A DNA stretch of 64,000 nt. Source: SAR116 cluster bacterium AG-321-A13 (GTDB lineage: Bacteria > Pseudomonadota > Alphaproteobacteria > Puniceispirillales > Marisalimonadaceae). Of the stretch, positions 1 to 7,337 are shown piece after piece. The notes under the pieces are model-generated. The model had not been told where the DNA came from, did no database searches, and worked only from the letters and a program-made list of their open reading frames with translations. The number at the start of each line of letters is the position of its first letter. Position 1 is the stretch's first letter. The position numbers and the translations under genes were made by a program. The stretch is taken from NCBI GenBank assembly GCA_003283875.1, contig QBXD01000002.1, forward strand, positions 27,008-91,007. The letters are read 5' to 3'.

Positions 1-63
1 AGCAATTTCATCATCATCCGAAATCCAAGACTTAACTGTTTTTGCATCTACAGTATTATCCAT
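1..63 (-). CDS. rhodanese-like sulfurtransferase, N-terminal fragment (cut by window start)
   Basis: Only the first 21 codons lie in the window. The minus strand starts with ATG at 63 and stays open to base 1; the peptide begins MDNTVDAKTVKSWISDDDEI. From memory of the family, this resembles the opening of alphaproteobacterial rhodanese-homology proteins, where such a stretch leads into an aspartate-rich L-I-D-V-R-E strand. The gene diverges from the thiamine-diphosphate enzyme, sharing a short AT-rich promoter gap of under 90 bp. If the identity holds, a sulfur-transfer enzyme sits beside a putative sulfite exporter. The catalytic cysteine would lie outside the window, so function is an inference from a very short piece. 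Confidence 0.45.
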   Translation of the reverse strand, partial: MDNTVDAKTVKSWISDDDEIA

Positions 64-149
64 TTAAATAACTCAATCATTAGTTTAATCTTAACAATAT
101 TAAAAATTAATATAAGATTTTTAACATGTTAAGTCAAAAGGGGTGGACT

Positions 150-1802
150 ATGAAAGAATATAATGTGGGAGACGTAGTTTCAGAATTTTTATATCAGATA
201 GGTGTGAAAAATGTTTTTGGTGTGGTTTCAGTCCATAACATACCTATGCTAGATGCTATTGGTAGAAGAAACTATATACAAATGATACCTGCAAGAGGTG
301 AAATGGGCGCAGGTCACATGGCAGATGGTTATGCAAGAGCTACAAATGGTCTAGGAGTTGTCTTTACTAGTACTGGACCTGGGGCAGCAAATATAGCAGG
401 AGCTTTAGTTGAGTCGCGATTTGCGGGTTCTGCAGTACTTCATTTTACTGGCCAAACGGCAACAGAAAATTTAGATAAAAAGCAAGGAACAGTTCACGAT
501 GTTCCTGATCAGTTGGGTATGTTGAAATCTATTTCAAAGAAAGCAATTAGAATAAGCAAACCAGAAGACGTTATTACAAAATTAATGGAAGCAACTTCTG
601 CCGCTCTAACTCCTCCAATGGGACCTGTGTCTGTTGAAATACCAATAGATATTCAAAGGACTATTATTGAAAGGCCATCAGAATTAGATCAAATTAAATT
701 GCCAAGCATAAATTTACAAATAGGTGATATTTCATCTTTAGATAAGATAGAGGACATAGTAAAAAAATCTAAAAGAAAAATACTTTGGGTAGGTAATGGG
801 GCAAAATTTGCAAAAGATGAAGTAGAAAAATTTATTGATATTGGCTTTGCAGTTGTTACTAGCACATTAGGAAGAGGTGTTGTTCCTGAAAGTAATAAAA
901 TGAGTATGGGTGCTTTTAATGCTGTACCTCTAATAGAAGATTTTTATAAAACACTTGATTTAATGATAGTTGTTGGAAGTAGATTAAGAGGACACGAAAC
1001 TAGAGATATGTCTTTAAAACTTCCGGACAATATTATTCAAATTGACATTGATCCTGATGCAGAAAATAGAACATACAAAACTAACCTTTTTCATTGTGGT
1101 GACGCAAAAATGGTTTTGGGAGAACTTGCTAATAGACTATCAAACACTATCCTTGTCGATGATGACTGGAGAAATGAAGTTTCAGAACTAAAAAACAAAA
1201 TTTTAGAATCTTATAAAAATAATCTTGGTGCTTACAAGGACTTTCCAGAAATTATCAGAAGAGTACTTCCTGAAAATGGAAGATGGGTCAGAGACGTAAC
1301 GATTTCTAATAGTATGTGGGGCAATCGTTCTATGCAAATTAATAAACCAGAACAAAACATTTATCCTGTTGGAGCAGCAATTGGACCTGGAATGGCTCTT
1401 GCTATTGGAGCGTCTGTTGGTATTAATGGAGAAAAAACCATTGCAATGTGCGGTGATGGAGGTTTTATGTTAAATCTTCCTGATTTGTGGACAGCTGCTG
1501 AAACTAATTGTGATGTAGTTTTTTTAGTGATGAACGACCTGGGATATGGTGTTATAAAACACATTCAAGAAAGCATGTATGGTGGAAGAAAATTTTATGC
1601 AGATTTGATAGGTCCAAATTTTGAAGATTTAGCCAAAGTTGCAAAAATGAAATATAAGAGAATTGATAATGCTAATGAGCTAGAAAAAACGTTAGATGAA
1701 GCTATAAAATTTACTGGCCCAGTTTTAGTAGAAGTAAATGTTCACGCAGTAGGAGAAATGCCTCGTTACTTTGCTCCACCCCCTCATGCTTTGAAGGATT
1801 GA
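150..1802 (+). CDS. thiamine-diphosphate-dependent enzyme (acetolactate synthase/decarboxylase superfamily)
   Basis: A 550-residue three-domain ThDP enzyme. The N-terminal PYR domain carries the activating glutamate in an R-G-E motif (about residue 51) followed by the A-D-G-Y-A-R-A signature. The C-terminal PP domain has the Mg/ThDP motif starting GDGG near residue 435 and ending at the Asn of V-M-N-D about 27 residues on. I chose ATG 150 over an upstream in-frame ATG at 126 because AAAGGGGTGG lies just before it. The stop is one base from the next gene, a TauE/SafE permease, so the two are co-transcribed. Substrate is not recognisable; acetolactate synthase, a 2-oxoacid decarboxylase, or a sulfonate-cleaving enzyme are all possible. 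It does not look like canonical sulfoacetaldehyde acetyltransferase, which is longer and opens differently. Confidence 0.8.
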   Translation: MKEYNVGDVVSEFLYQIGVKNVFGVVSVHNIPMLDAIGRRNYIQMIPARGEMGAGHMADGYARATNGLGVVFTSTGPGAANIAGALVESRFAGSAVLHFTGQTATENLDKKQGTVHDVPDQLGMLKSISKKAIRISKPEDVITKLMEATSAALTPPMGPVSVEIPIDIQRTIIERPSELDQIKLPSINLQIGDISSLDKIEDIVKKSKRKILWVGNGAKFAKDEVEKFIDIGFAVVTSTLGRGVVPESNKMSMGAFNAVPLIEDFYKTLDLMIVVGSRLRGHETRDMSLKLPDNIIQIDIDPDAENRTYKTNLFHCGDAKMVLGELANRLSNTILVDDDWRNEVSELKNKILESYKNNLGAYKDFPEIIRRVLPENGRWVRDVTISNSMWGNRSMQINKPEQNIYPVGAAIGPGMALAIGASVGINGEKTIAMCGDGGFMLNLPDLWTAAETNCDVVFLVMNDLGYGVIKHIQESMYGGRKFYADLIGPNFEDLAKVAKMKYKRIDNANELEKTLDEAIKFTGPVLVEVNVHAVGEMPRYFAPPPHALKD

Positions 1803-1803
1803 A

Positions 1804-2562
1804 ATGTTTGAAATGCCAGGAGAACTTTCAGAGTTCACAATATACTTCTTAATATTTGCGAGTATGGTGACCTCTTTTATAAGTTCTGCTTTTGGAATTG
1901 GTGGTGGAGCTATCCTAATAGGTTTGTTAGCCATTAAACTCCCACCTTTTGCTTTGTTACCAATACACGGCATTGTTCAAATAGGATCTAATTTCGGTCG
2001 AACCCTTATATTTCTAAAAGATGTAAAGAGGGACGTGTTAGTTCCTTTTAGTATAGGAACTGTTCTAGGATCTTTTATTGGTGGAACATTCTTTATACAA
2101 ATAGAGCCTTGGTTACTTCAATTAATTGTTGCTTTATTTATTCTTTGGTCTGTTTTTGGAAAAATTCCGGCTATTGGTGCAACTCACGTAGTTTTTGGTG
2201 GAATGTTTTCTGGTTTTTTTACAATGTTTTTTGGTGCTTCGGGAACTTTAGTAGCAGGCATGGTAAAGACTATGAAATTAGAGCCAGTAAAACATACGGC
2301 TACTCACTCAGCATTAATGACGATACAACATTTGATAAAGGTAGTAATATTTGGTTTTGTAGGCTTTGTTTACGCTGATTACTTTCTTCTCATTACTGCA
2401 ATGATTGTGAGTGGTTTTGTAGGAACAGTAATCGGTAAAAAAATTTTAATAAACTTTGGTAAAAAATATTTTAAATTAGTACTTAATATTATTCTGACTC
2501 TAATAGCATTAAACCTTACATGGAACGCAATTAAAATGAGTGGCTATTTAATAAGTATTTAG
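1804..2562 (+). CDS. TauE/SafE family anion (sulfite/sulfonate) permease
   Basis: A 252-residue integral membrane protein with about seven to eight hydrophobic helices and the glycine-rich first-helix pattern typical of TauE/SafE (G-I-G-G-G near residue 31), repeated in weaker form in the second half. Members export sulfite, sulfoacetate or related anions, or import small acids; substrate cannot be read from sequence. Its ATG follows the stop of the thiamine-diphosphate enzyme by one base, so translational coupling is likely. This suggests the exporter removes a product of that enzyme. The 3' end overlaps that of the convergent tctA by four bases, leaving no room for a conventional terminator. 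Confidence 0.8.
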   Translation: MFEMPGELSEFTIYFLIFASMVTSFISSAFGIGGGAILIGLLAIKLPPFALLPIHGIVQIGSNFGRTLIFLKDVKRDVLVPFSIGTVLGSFIGGTFFIQIEPWLLQLIVALFILWSVFGKIPAIGATHVVFGGMFSGFFTMFFGASGTLVAGMVKTMKLEPVKHTATHSALMTIQHLIKVVIFGFVGFVYADYFLLITAMIVSGFVGTVIGKKILINFGKKYFKLVLNIILTLIALNLTWNAIKMSGYLISI

Positions 2563-4040
2563 TCTTTGTGTTTAATTATTAAACTATATAAATAAGGACC
2601 ACAAAGACCTAAGAATGCCAGTATTAAAAAAAATGCAGCAAGTGGTTGAGCAAATATCATCCACCACTGACCGTCATACATTTTTAGAGAATGTTGAAGG
2701 TTTGTTTCTACCATTTCTCCTAAAATCAAACCCACAGCGATAGGAGCAACTGCAAAGCCATGTCTTCTTGCAAAAAATCCAATCACACCAAAAATAAGAG
2801 CTATCCAAACATCAATTAAAGATTGTGATAGAGCGTATGCTCCTATTACTGATAAAGCAAAAACTATAGGCCATAATATTGAGATTGGAACCAGAGAAAC
2901 TCGTGCAAAGAGTCTTGCAGCATAAAGACCCATAGCCATAAACATCAGGTTTGCTAAAAGCATTGATCCAAAAATTTGATATACTTTTTCAACTTGTTCA
3001 GTAAACAAGTAAGCTCCCGGTCTGAGCCCATGAACCATTAGACCAACTAAAATAATCGCAGTTGTGCCACTACCAGGTATTCCTAGTACCATTGTTGGCA
3101 CCATTGCGCCTCCAGTTGCAGCGTTATTAGCTGCCTCAGCCCCAGCTATTCCTTCAATAGATCCTTTTCCAAACTCTTCTTTGTTTTTAGACCATCTTTT
3201 TGCTTCTGAGTAACCAATCATTGAGGCGACTGTAGCCCCTTCTGCTGGAAGAACGCCAATAAAGGTTCCTATACCGCACGACCTCAAAATAGTTTTCCAA
3301 ATTCTTTTATAGTCTTCTTTTGTAGGTAACTTAACAGCTTTTAAAGCCACTGTTTCAACAATTTTATTTACCATTTTTGATTGAACCAGCAATTCTGAAA
3401 TAGCAAAAAGTCCTATGAAAACTGGAACGAAGGATAGACCCTCATATAAATCATAATTTCCAAACATAAATCGTTCTATTGCTGTTACTCTTTCGGCACC
3501 AATAGTTGAAAGCCAAACACCAAATATACCACCAATTAGGTTCTTAACAGCACCGCCTGCACTGATGCTTGCAAGCATAGAAAGTCCAAAAATTGTTAAT
3601 GCAAAATATTCTGGTGGACGAAATTCATAAGCAACCCTGGCTAATAACGGTGCTGCAATACATAAGACAATAACTGAAAACACGCCACCAACTGTGCTAG
3701 ATACTACAGCAATTCCAAGAGCTCTTCCCGCTTCACCTTTTTGTGCTAATGGATATCCATCAAAGGTTGTGGCAGCAGCAGCTGAAGTTCCGGGGGTATT
3801 AATTAAAATAGCGGTTATAGATCCAGCAAAGGTTGCTGATACATAAATTGTTGACAAGACAGCAATAGCCTGAACAGGTTCCATAGTAAGAGTGAAAGGT
3901 AGTAATAATGCTGCGCCTGTAGTCGCACCAAGACCTGGTAATACTCCTATTATTACACCTAAAACAGTTGTAGCAAAAATTAATCCTAATAAGTAGGGGT
4001 CAGTAAATACCGAACCCATAGCAGAAAGTGCTTCAATCAT
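2559..4040 (-). CDS. tctA: tripartite tricarboxylate transporter, large permease TctA
   Basis: About 493 residues with roughly eleven to twelve membrane segments and the TctA hallmarks: the first-helix P-G-L-G-A-T-T motif, A-I-L-I-N-T-P-G-T, and a second-half G-I-P-G-S-G-T-T loop. With TctB and the periplasmic binding protein TctC it forms a secondary transporter for citrate-like or other carboxylates in the inner membrane. An ATG at 4079 is also in frame, but I prefer 4040: AAAGG precedes it and the protein then starts MIEALSAMGS as usual for the family, leaving 11 bases after the tctB stop. Last gene of a tctC-tctB-tctA operon. Confidence 0.9.
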   Translation of the reverse strand: MIEALSAMGSVFTDPYLLGLIFATTVLGVIIGVLPGLGATTGAALLLPFTLTMEPVQAIAVLSTIYVSATFAGSITAILINTPGTSAAAATTFDGYPLAQKGEAGRALGIAVVSSTVGGVFSVIVLCIAAPLLARVAYEFRPPEYFALTIFGLSMLASISAGGAVKNLIGGIFGVWLSTIGAERVTAIERFMFGNYDLYEGLSFVPVFIGLFAISELLVQSKMVNKIVETVALKAVKLPTKEDYKRIWKTILRSCGIGTFIGVLPAEGATVASMIGYSEAKRWSKNKEEFGKGSIEGIAGAEAANNAATGGAMVPTMVLGIPGSGTTAIILVGLMVHGLRPGAYLFTEQVEKVYQIFGSMLLANLMFMAMGLYAARLFARVSLVPISILWPIVFALSVIGAYALSQSLIDVWIALIFGVIGFFARRHGFAVAPIAVGLILGEMVETNLQHSLKMYDGQWWMIFAQPLAAFFLILAFLGLCGPYLYSLIIKHKD

Positions 4041-4051
4041 AACCTTTACAC

Positions 4052-4516
4052 CTAACCATAATAAATGTTTGTCAGCCAACCTCTAGGAAATCTTACTTGT
4101 AAGACGTAATCAAAAAGGAGAAATACTGAAAGAGGTGTTGCAATTGCGTTTACAAGAGAAATCCATACTTTTTTTTGTCCCCAAGTTAAACCCATTAAAA
4201 ACATTACTGTTGGAATAGCAACAAACATATCTCCACTTACTTTAACCAAAATATAAAATATTAAAAAAAGTAACATGCTGGACCATGTCGGAAATTTTTC
4301 AAGTTCTACTTCTTTTGGGTAAGTTTTATAGAATTGTAAAGAAAGGATCCCAACGAGCATTAAATTAATTACCATTAAAAAAATAGGAAATGACCTTGCT
4401 TGCATACTATCACCAACAATCATTTCTGGAGAAGTCTCTAACTGTAATGATAAGTATATTACTACAAATGAGAATAGAGTTAGAAACAACGGAATTATAT
4501 ATAATTTTTTTTTCAT
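4052..4516 (-). CDS. tctB: tripartite tricarboxylate transporter, small membrane subunit TctB
   Basis: A 154-residue protein with four predicted membrane helices, matching the DUF1468/TctB family in size, hydropathy and position between tctC and tctA. It is the poorly conserved small subunit needed for uptake with TctA. No convincing Shine-Dalgarno lies before ATG 4516; instead a perfect 9-bp hairpin sits 13 bases upstream. That arrangement suggests the binding protein is made in excess over the membrane subunits. Identity rests on context and topology more than on residue motifs. Confidence 0.85.
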   Translation of the reverse strand: MKKKLYIIPLFLTLFSFVVIYLSLQLETSPEMIVGDSMQARSFPIFLMVINLMLVGILSLQFYKTYPKEVELEKFPTWSSMLLFLIFYILVKVSGDMFVAIPTVMFLMGLTWGQKKVWISLVNAIATPLSVFLLFDYVLQVRFPRGWLTNIYYG

Positions 4517-4528
4517 AACAAAGCTTTC

Positions 4529-4552
4529 AGATGCCCCAATTAAGGGGCATCT
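4529..4552 (-). promoter_or_regulatory. intercistronic hairpin between tctC and tctB
   Basis: AGATGCCCC and its exact complement GGGGCATCT flank a six-base loop, giving a 9-bp perfect stem. No T-run follows on the minus strand, so it is not a standard intrinsic terminator. Its place directly after the binding-protein gene suggests a 3'-end stabiliser or processing point that raises tctC mRNA over tctBA. Confidence 0.75.
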
Positions 4553-4565
4553 AAACTGTTCAAAT

Positions 4566-5543
4566 TTATTTAAGTAATCCCATAGCTTTTAAAGCAGGTC
4601 CAAATTCACCAACCATGAATTTGATTTGCTTTCCCCAAGGACCAGAAGGTTGTGGAGAAGTGTTATCTAATCCAGAATTAGCAAGATAAGCTTGATACAT
4701 TGAATGTTTCATTGCTTTTGATAGACCTTTTTCCATTTCAGCCACTCTTGCTGGATCAACACCCTTATGTGTTACAAAGCCTCTAGTAGTTGATAAAACA
4801 AGATCAATACCCATTGATTTAGCTGTTTTAGCCTTAGGTATTGGCGCCATAGCATTTTCGCCTAAAATAACTAAAGGACATAAGTCACCAGCATCAATTG
4901 GACCACCGGCTTCAGATAAATTTAAAACTCCAACGTCAACAGCACCAGCTACAACTTGAGTAGCAAGTTCTCCTCCACCTTTGAAAGGAATATACTTAGG
5001 CATTGGTTGTCCAAGCTTTTTTGCAAACAAGAATGCAGTAATATGGTCAATTGTACCTGTATGAGTTCCACCAAATGCAATTTTATCACCTTTTTTCATT
5101 CCAGCAACAAACGCTTCAGGAGTTTTGTATGGGCTAGTTTTACAATTTACCATTAGTATTTGTGGATCATTTGTACCTCTAGCTATAGGAGCCATGTCTT
5201 CAACTTTTAACTTTGTTTTCCCCATAGCCATTGTAATTGCATGACCAACAGTAAAAGTTAAAATAGTGTTTCCATCAGCAGGTCTTGTCATAAAATAATT
5301 CATAGCGGCAGCTCCACCGCCACCTCTTTTATTAACAACAACCATATCTTGCTTTAAAACTCTTCTAGAACGAAGCATCATCATTCTTGAGTTAACATCA
5401 GTACCACCACCTGCACCTGCATGAGTTACAACTTCAATAGCAGGTTTTTTGGCAGCTAAAGATGGACCTGTAGTAAAAGCAATTGCTGAAACTATTGCAG
5501 CTAATCCAGTACCAACTTTAAAAAGTGTAGTAGATTTAATCAT
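4566..5543 (-). CDS. tctC: tripartite tricarboxylate transporter, periplasmic binding protein (TctC/Bug family)
   Basis: A 325-residue secreted protein. The N-terminus has a lysine, a hydrophobic core and a likely cleavage after S-L-A-A (about residue 31). The mature part has the Bug fold pattern, with a glycine-rich ligand loop (H-A-G-A-G-G-G-T-D) near residue 42 and V-V-N-K-R-G-G-G-G near residue 75. It captures a carboxylate-type ligand in the periplasm and hands it to TctAB. GGAGG lies just before ATG 5543. The first gene of the operon, it follows three stacked palindromes and is followed by a stable hairpin. The ligand is unknown; Bug proteins bind substrates from citrate to terephthalate and amino acids. 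Confidence 0.9.
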   Translation of the reverse strand: MIKSTTLFKVGTGLAAIVSAIAFTTGPSLAAKKPAIEVVTHAGAGGGTDVNSRMMMLRSRRVLKQDMVVVNKRGGGGAAAMNYFMTRPADGNTILTFTVGHAITMAMGKTKLKVEDMAPIARGTNDPQILMVNCKTSPYKTPEAFVAGMKKGDKIAFGGTHTGTIDHITAFLFAKKLGQPMPKYIPFKGGGELATQVVAGAVDVGVLNLSEAGGPIDAGDLCPLVILGENAMAPIPKAKTAKSMGIDLVLSTTRGFVTHKGVDPARVAEMEKGLSKAMKHSMYQAYLANSGLDNTSPQPSGPWGKQIKFMVGEFGPALKAMGLLK

Positions 5544-5566
5544 TTAATTTCCTCCATAATGATTAA

Positions 5567-5580
5567 CCAGCATATGCTGG
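5567..5580. promoter_or_regulatory. 14-bp perfect palindrome upstream of tctC (candidate operator)
   Basis: CCAGCATATGCTGG is a perfect palindrome 24 bases before the tctC start codon. It is the GC-richest of three inverted repeats in this gap and could bind a dimeric regulator or form the 5' end of the mRNA. No regulator gene lies beside it. Confidence 0.5.
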
Positions 5581-5586
5581 AAGTTT

Positions 5587-5603
5587 AATGTTATAATAAC
5601 ATT
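5587..5603. promoter_or_regulatory. 17-bp inverted repeat upstream of tctC
   Basis: AATGTTAT, one central A, then ATAACATT: perfect 8-bp arms. It lies seven bases beyond the 14-bp palindrome. Its AT-rich content may also hide a -10 element for tctC. Confidence 0.45.
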
Positions 5604-5609
5604 AGTAGT

Positions 5610-5628
5610 TAAGAATAAAATATTCTTA
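5610..5628. promoter_or_regulatory. 19-bp inverted repeat upstream of tctC
   Basis: TAAGAATA, AAA, TATTCTTA: perfect 8-bp arms. It is the third inverted repeat in 62 bases, spaced six bases from the second. AT-rich repeats arise by chance more easily, so the operator role is tentative. Confidence 0.35.
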
Positions 5629-5770
5629 TCCCCATTTAAAATCGTATGTAATTTGAAGTTATTCAAAATACTTATCAAATGAATATCTGATTATTACGAA
5701 ATAAGAATATGAGTCAAGTATAACAGAGGTTATATAATGAGTTATTGTTTAATTAGTTAATTAAAACAAC

Positions 5771-5947
5771 TTATTTGTTTTTATCATTAGAGTTTTTTTT
5801 GAAGTTGGGGCTCATAGTAGTTCTGTAAATTTCTATTGTCTCAGTCCTAGTATAAATTTTCTTTTCATCGTGCATAAGAAAGTTATCAATTTCAGGAGCA
5901 GCACTTGCCAATTGAAAAATTACAGAAATTATTGAGAGAGGTTCCAA
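5771..5947 (-). CDS. small hypothetical protein, 58 aa, TTG start
   Basis: The minus strand has a 58-codon ORF starting with TTG at 5947, preceded by AAGGAG at an ideal seven-base spacing. The first 20 residues are fairly hydrophobic (MEPLSIISVIFQLASAA), then come a charged stretch (MHDEKKIYTRTETIEIYRTT) and a lysine/asparagine-rich tail. I do not recognise a family. It fills much of the gap between tctC and the COQ7 gene and points the same way as tctC, with its own Shine-Dalgarno. The hydrophobic start could be a membrane anchor or a weak signal peptide. The strong ribosome site and unbroken frame argue for a real gene; conservation in relatives is untested. Confidence 0.55.
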   Translation of the reverse strand: MEPLSIISVIFQLASAAPEIDNFLMHDEKKIYTRTETIEIYRTTMSPNFKKNSNDKNK

Positions 5948-6095
5948 TTTAAAACTCCTTGTTTATAAAAAATTTGCAAACATTATGCCATTCAAAGAAC
6001 AAAATTTAGGATAATTAAAGTAAATCATTGAAAATTTGAAAAATTATAATAAGTAATAGTTTTCAACAACGATCAAACAAAGAACTATAATTTAT

Positions 6096-6659
6096 ATGGA
6101 AAATTTTGAATTAATCGAAAAATATAATGCCTCTGATATTTCTATACCCAAGAATATGGTTGGTTGGATGAGATCTAATCATGCAGGTGAGACAGGTGCT
6201 GTTTGGATATACCTAGGTGCTAAGTGTATTTTTTGGAATAAAAAAATTAAGTTAATGTCAAAAGAACATTATCAAACGGAAAAAAATCATTTAATTATTA
6301 TGAACCACCTATTATATAATAAAAGTAAAAGTAAACTTTTAATTTTATGGAGAATTCTAGGGTTTAGTTTGGGATTTATTTCGGCCTTGTTAGGTTATAG
6401 ATTTTTTTGTGTCACTATACAATCAGTTGAGAGCTTTGTAGAACAACATTATCGAGAGCAAATAGAATTTTTATATAAAAAATCAATTTCTTTTGATCTC
6501 TTAAAAGTTTTAGAAATGTGTTGTGACGAAGAAGTTGAGCATCAAAATGATGCCAAAATGCAGAAGGGATTAGATAAAAACAGTTTTTTTGAAAATATGT
6601 GGTCTACTTTAATTGGCTCGGGATCTAATGTTGCAGTAAATGTTTCTAAATTAATATAG
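6096..6659 (+). CDS. coq7: COQ7-family demethoxyubiquinone hydroxylase
   Basis: A 187-residue di-iron hydroxylase that adds the C6 hydroxyl in ubiquinone synthesis at the inner membrane. The ferritin-like metal ligands are all present: E32 in H-A-G-E-T-G-A, E62 and H65 in E-K-N-H, E112 in V-E-S-F-V-E, and E146 and H149 in E-V-E-H. A central hydrophobic stretch (about 80-108) fits the membrane-facing helices. It is followed nine bases later by a DCC thioredoxin-like gene and a 63-residue protein, probably one transcript. No strong Shine-Dalgarno is visible. COQ9, its usual partner in hydroxylation, is encoded at 46651. Confidence 0.88.
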   Translation: MENFELIEKYNASDISIPKNMVGWMRSNHAGETGAVWIYLGAKCIFWNKKIKLMSKEHYQTEKNHLIIMNHLLYNKSKSKLLILWRILGFSLGFISALLGYRFFCVTIQSVESFVEQHYREQIEFLYKKSISFDLLKVLEMCCDEEVEHQNDAKMQKGLDKNSFFENMWSTLIGSGSNVAVNVSKLI

Positions 6660-6668
6660 GTTTAAAAA

Positions 6669-7049
6669 ATGAATTTAACTAAAGTTTTTTATGATGGTAA
6701 ATGTGGCCTTTGTAGTAAGGAAATTAATTACTATAAAAAAATAGCTCCAAAGAATATTTTTGAATGGTATGATATTGCAACTAAACCAGATGATTTAAAG
6801 CTTATTAAAGTATCTCAATATGATGCTTTAATGTTTTTACATGCGAAAGACCAAAACGCTGATGTGAAGATAGGTGTTGACGCTTTTATTTTGATTTGGA
6901 GTAAATTAAGATTTTGGAATATATTGTCTGTTTTTGTAAGTCTTCCTGTCATTTATTCATTAGCCAAAATTACATATAACATTTTTGCTGGTTATAGATT
7001 TAAAAAATTATCTCATTGTCAGGCAGCAAGTCAGGAAGTGTCAAAATAA
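6669..7049 (+). CDS. DCC family (DUF393) thiol-disulfide oxidoreductase-like protein
   Basis: A 126-residue protein with the DUF393 signature F-Y-D-G-K-C-G-L-C at residues 8-16, whose DxxCxxC gives the family its DCC name. The fold is thioredoxin-like; activity is uncharacterised in most members, and a redox or chaperone role is assumed. A hydrophobic segment near residues 92-112 may touch the membrane. It sits nine bases after coq7, so a link to ubiquinone hydroxylation or iron handling is possible but only inferred from neighbours. Confidence 0.8.
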   Translation: MNLTKVFYDGKCGLCSKEINYYKKIAPKNIFEWYDIATKPDDLKLIKVSQYDALMFLHAKDQNADVKIGVDAFILIWSKLRFWNILSVFVSLPVIYSLAKITYNIFAGYRFKKLSHCQAASQEVSK

Positions 7050-7050
7050 A

Positions 7051-7242
7051 ATGATAAAATGGGTAAAAAAGAAACTTAAAAAACCAGATATCAATCTTTC
7101 AAAAAAAGAAACTCGCTTAGAGCAAATGAAAAAAAATCCTTATAAAAGAGTAGACAGTGAAAATATGACCGAGATTGAAAAAATGGATAAAGGCTTTAAT
7201 GGTAAGACTTTTTCTATTAATGGAATGGATATAGATTTTTAA
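7051..7242 (+). CDS. small hypothetical protein, 63 aa
   Basis: The start ATG at 7051 lies one base after the DCC gene's stop, with AGGAAGTG upstream inside that gene. The product is basic at its N-terminus (MIKWVKKKLKKP) and acidic to neutral later, ending in G-F-N-G-K-T-F-S-I-N-G-M-D-I-D-F. No signal peptide, membrane helix or known motif is seen. It is probably co-transcribed with coq7 and the DCC gene. The frame is open further upstream, but that part overlaps the DCC gene and is unlikely to be used. Confidence 0.55.
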   Translation: MIKWVKKKLKKPDINLSKKETRLEQMKKNPYKRVDSENMTEIEKMDKGFNGKTFSINGMDIDF

Positions 7243-7337
7243 ATCATCTAGCTAAAACATTTTTATTACTTTGCCTTTAATTGAATAATTATGTATTTTT
7301 TGATTCTTATTTTAAAGGTTAACTAGGGGGGTAAAAG

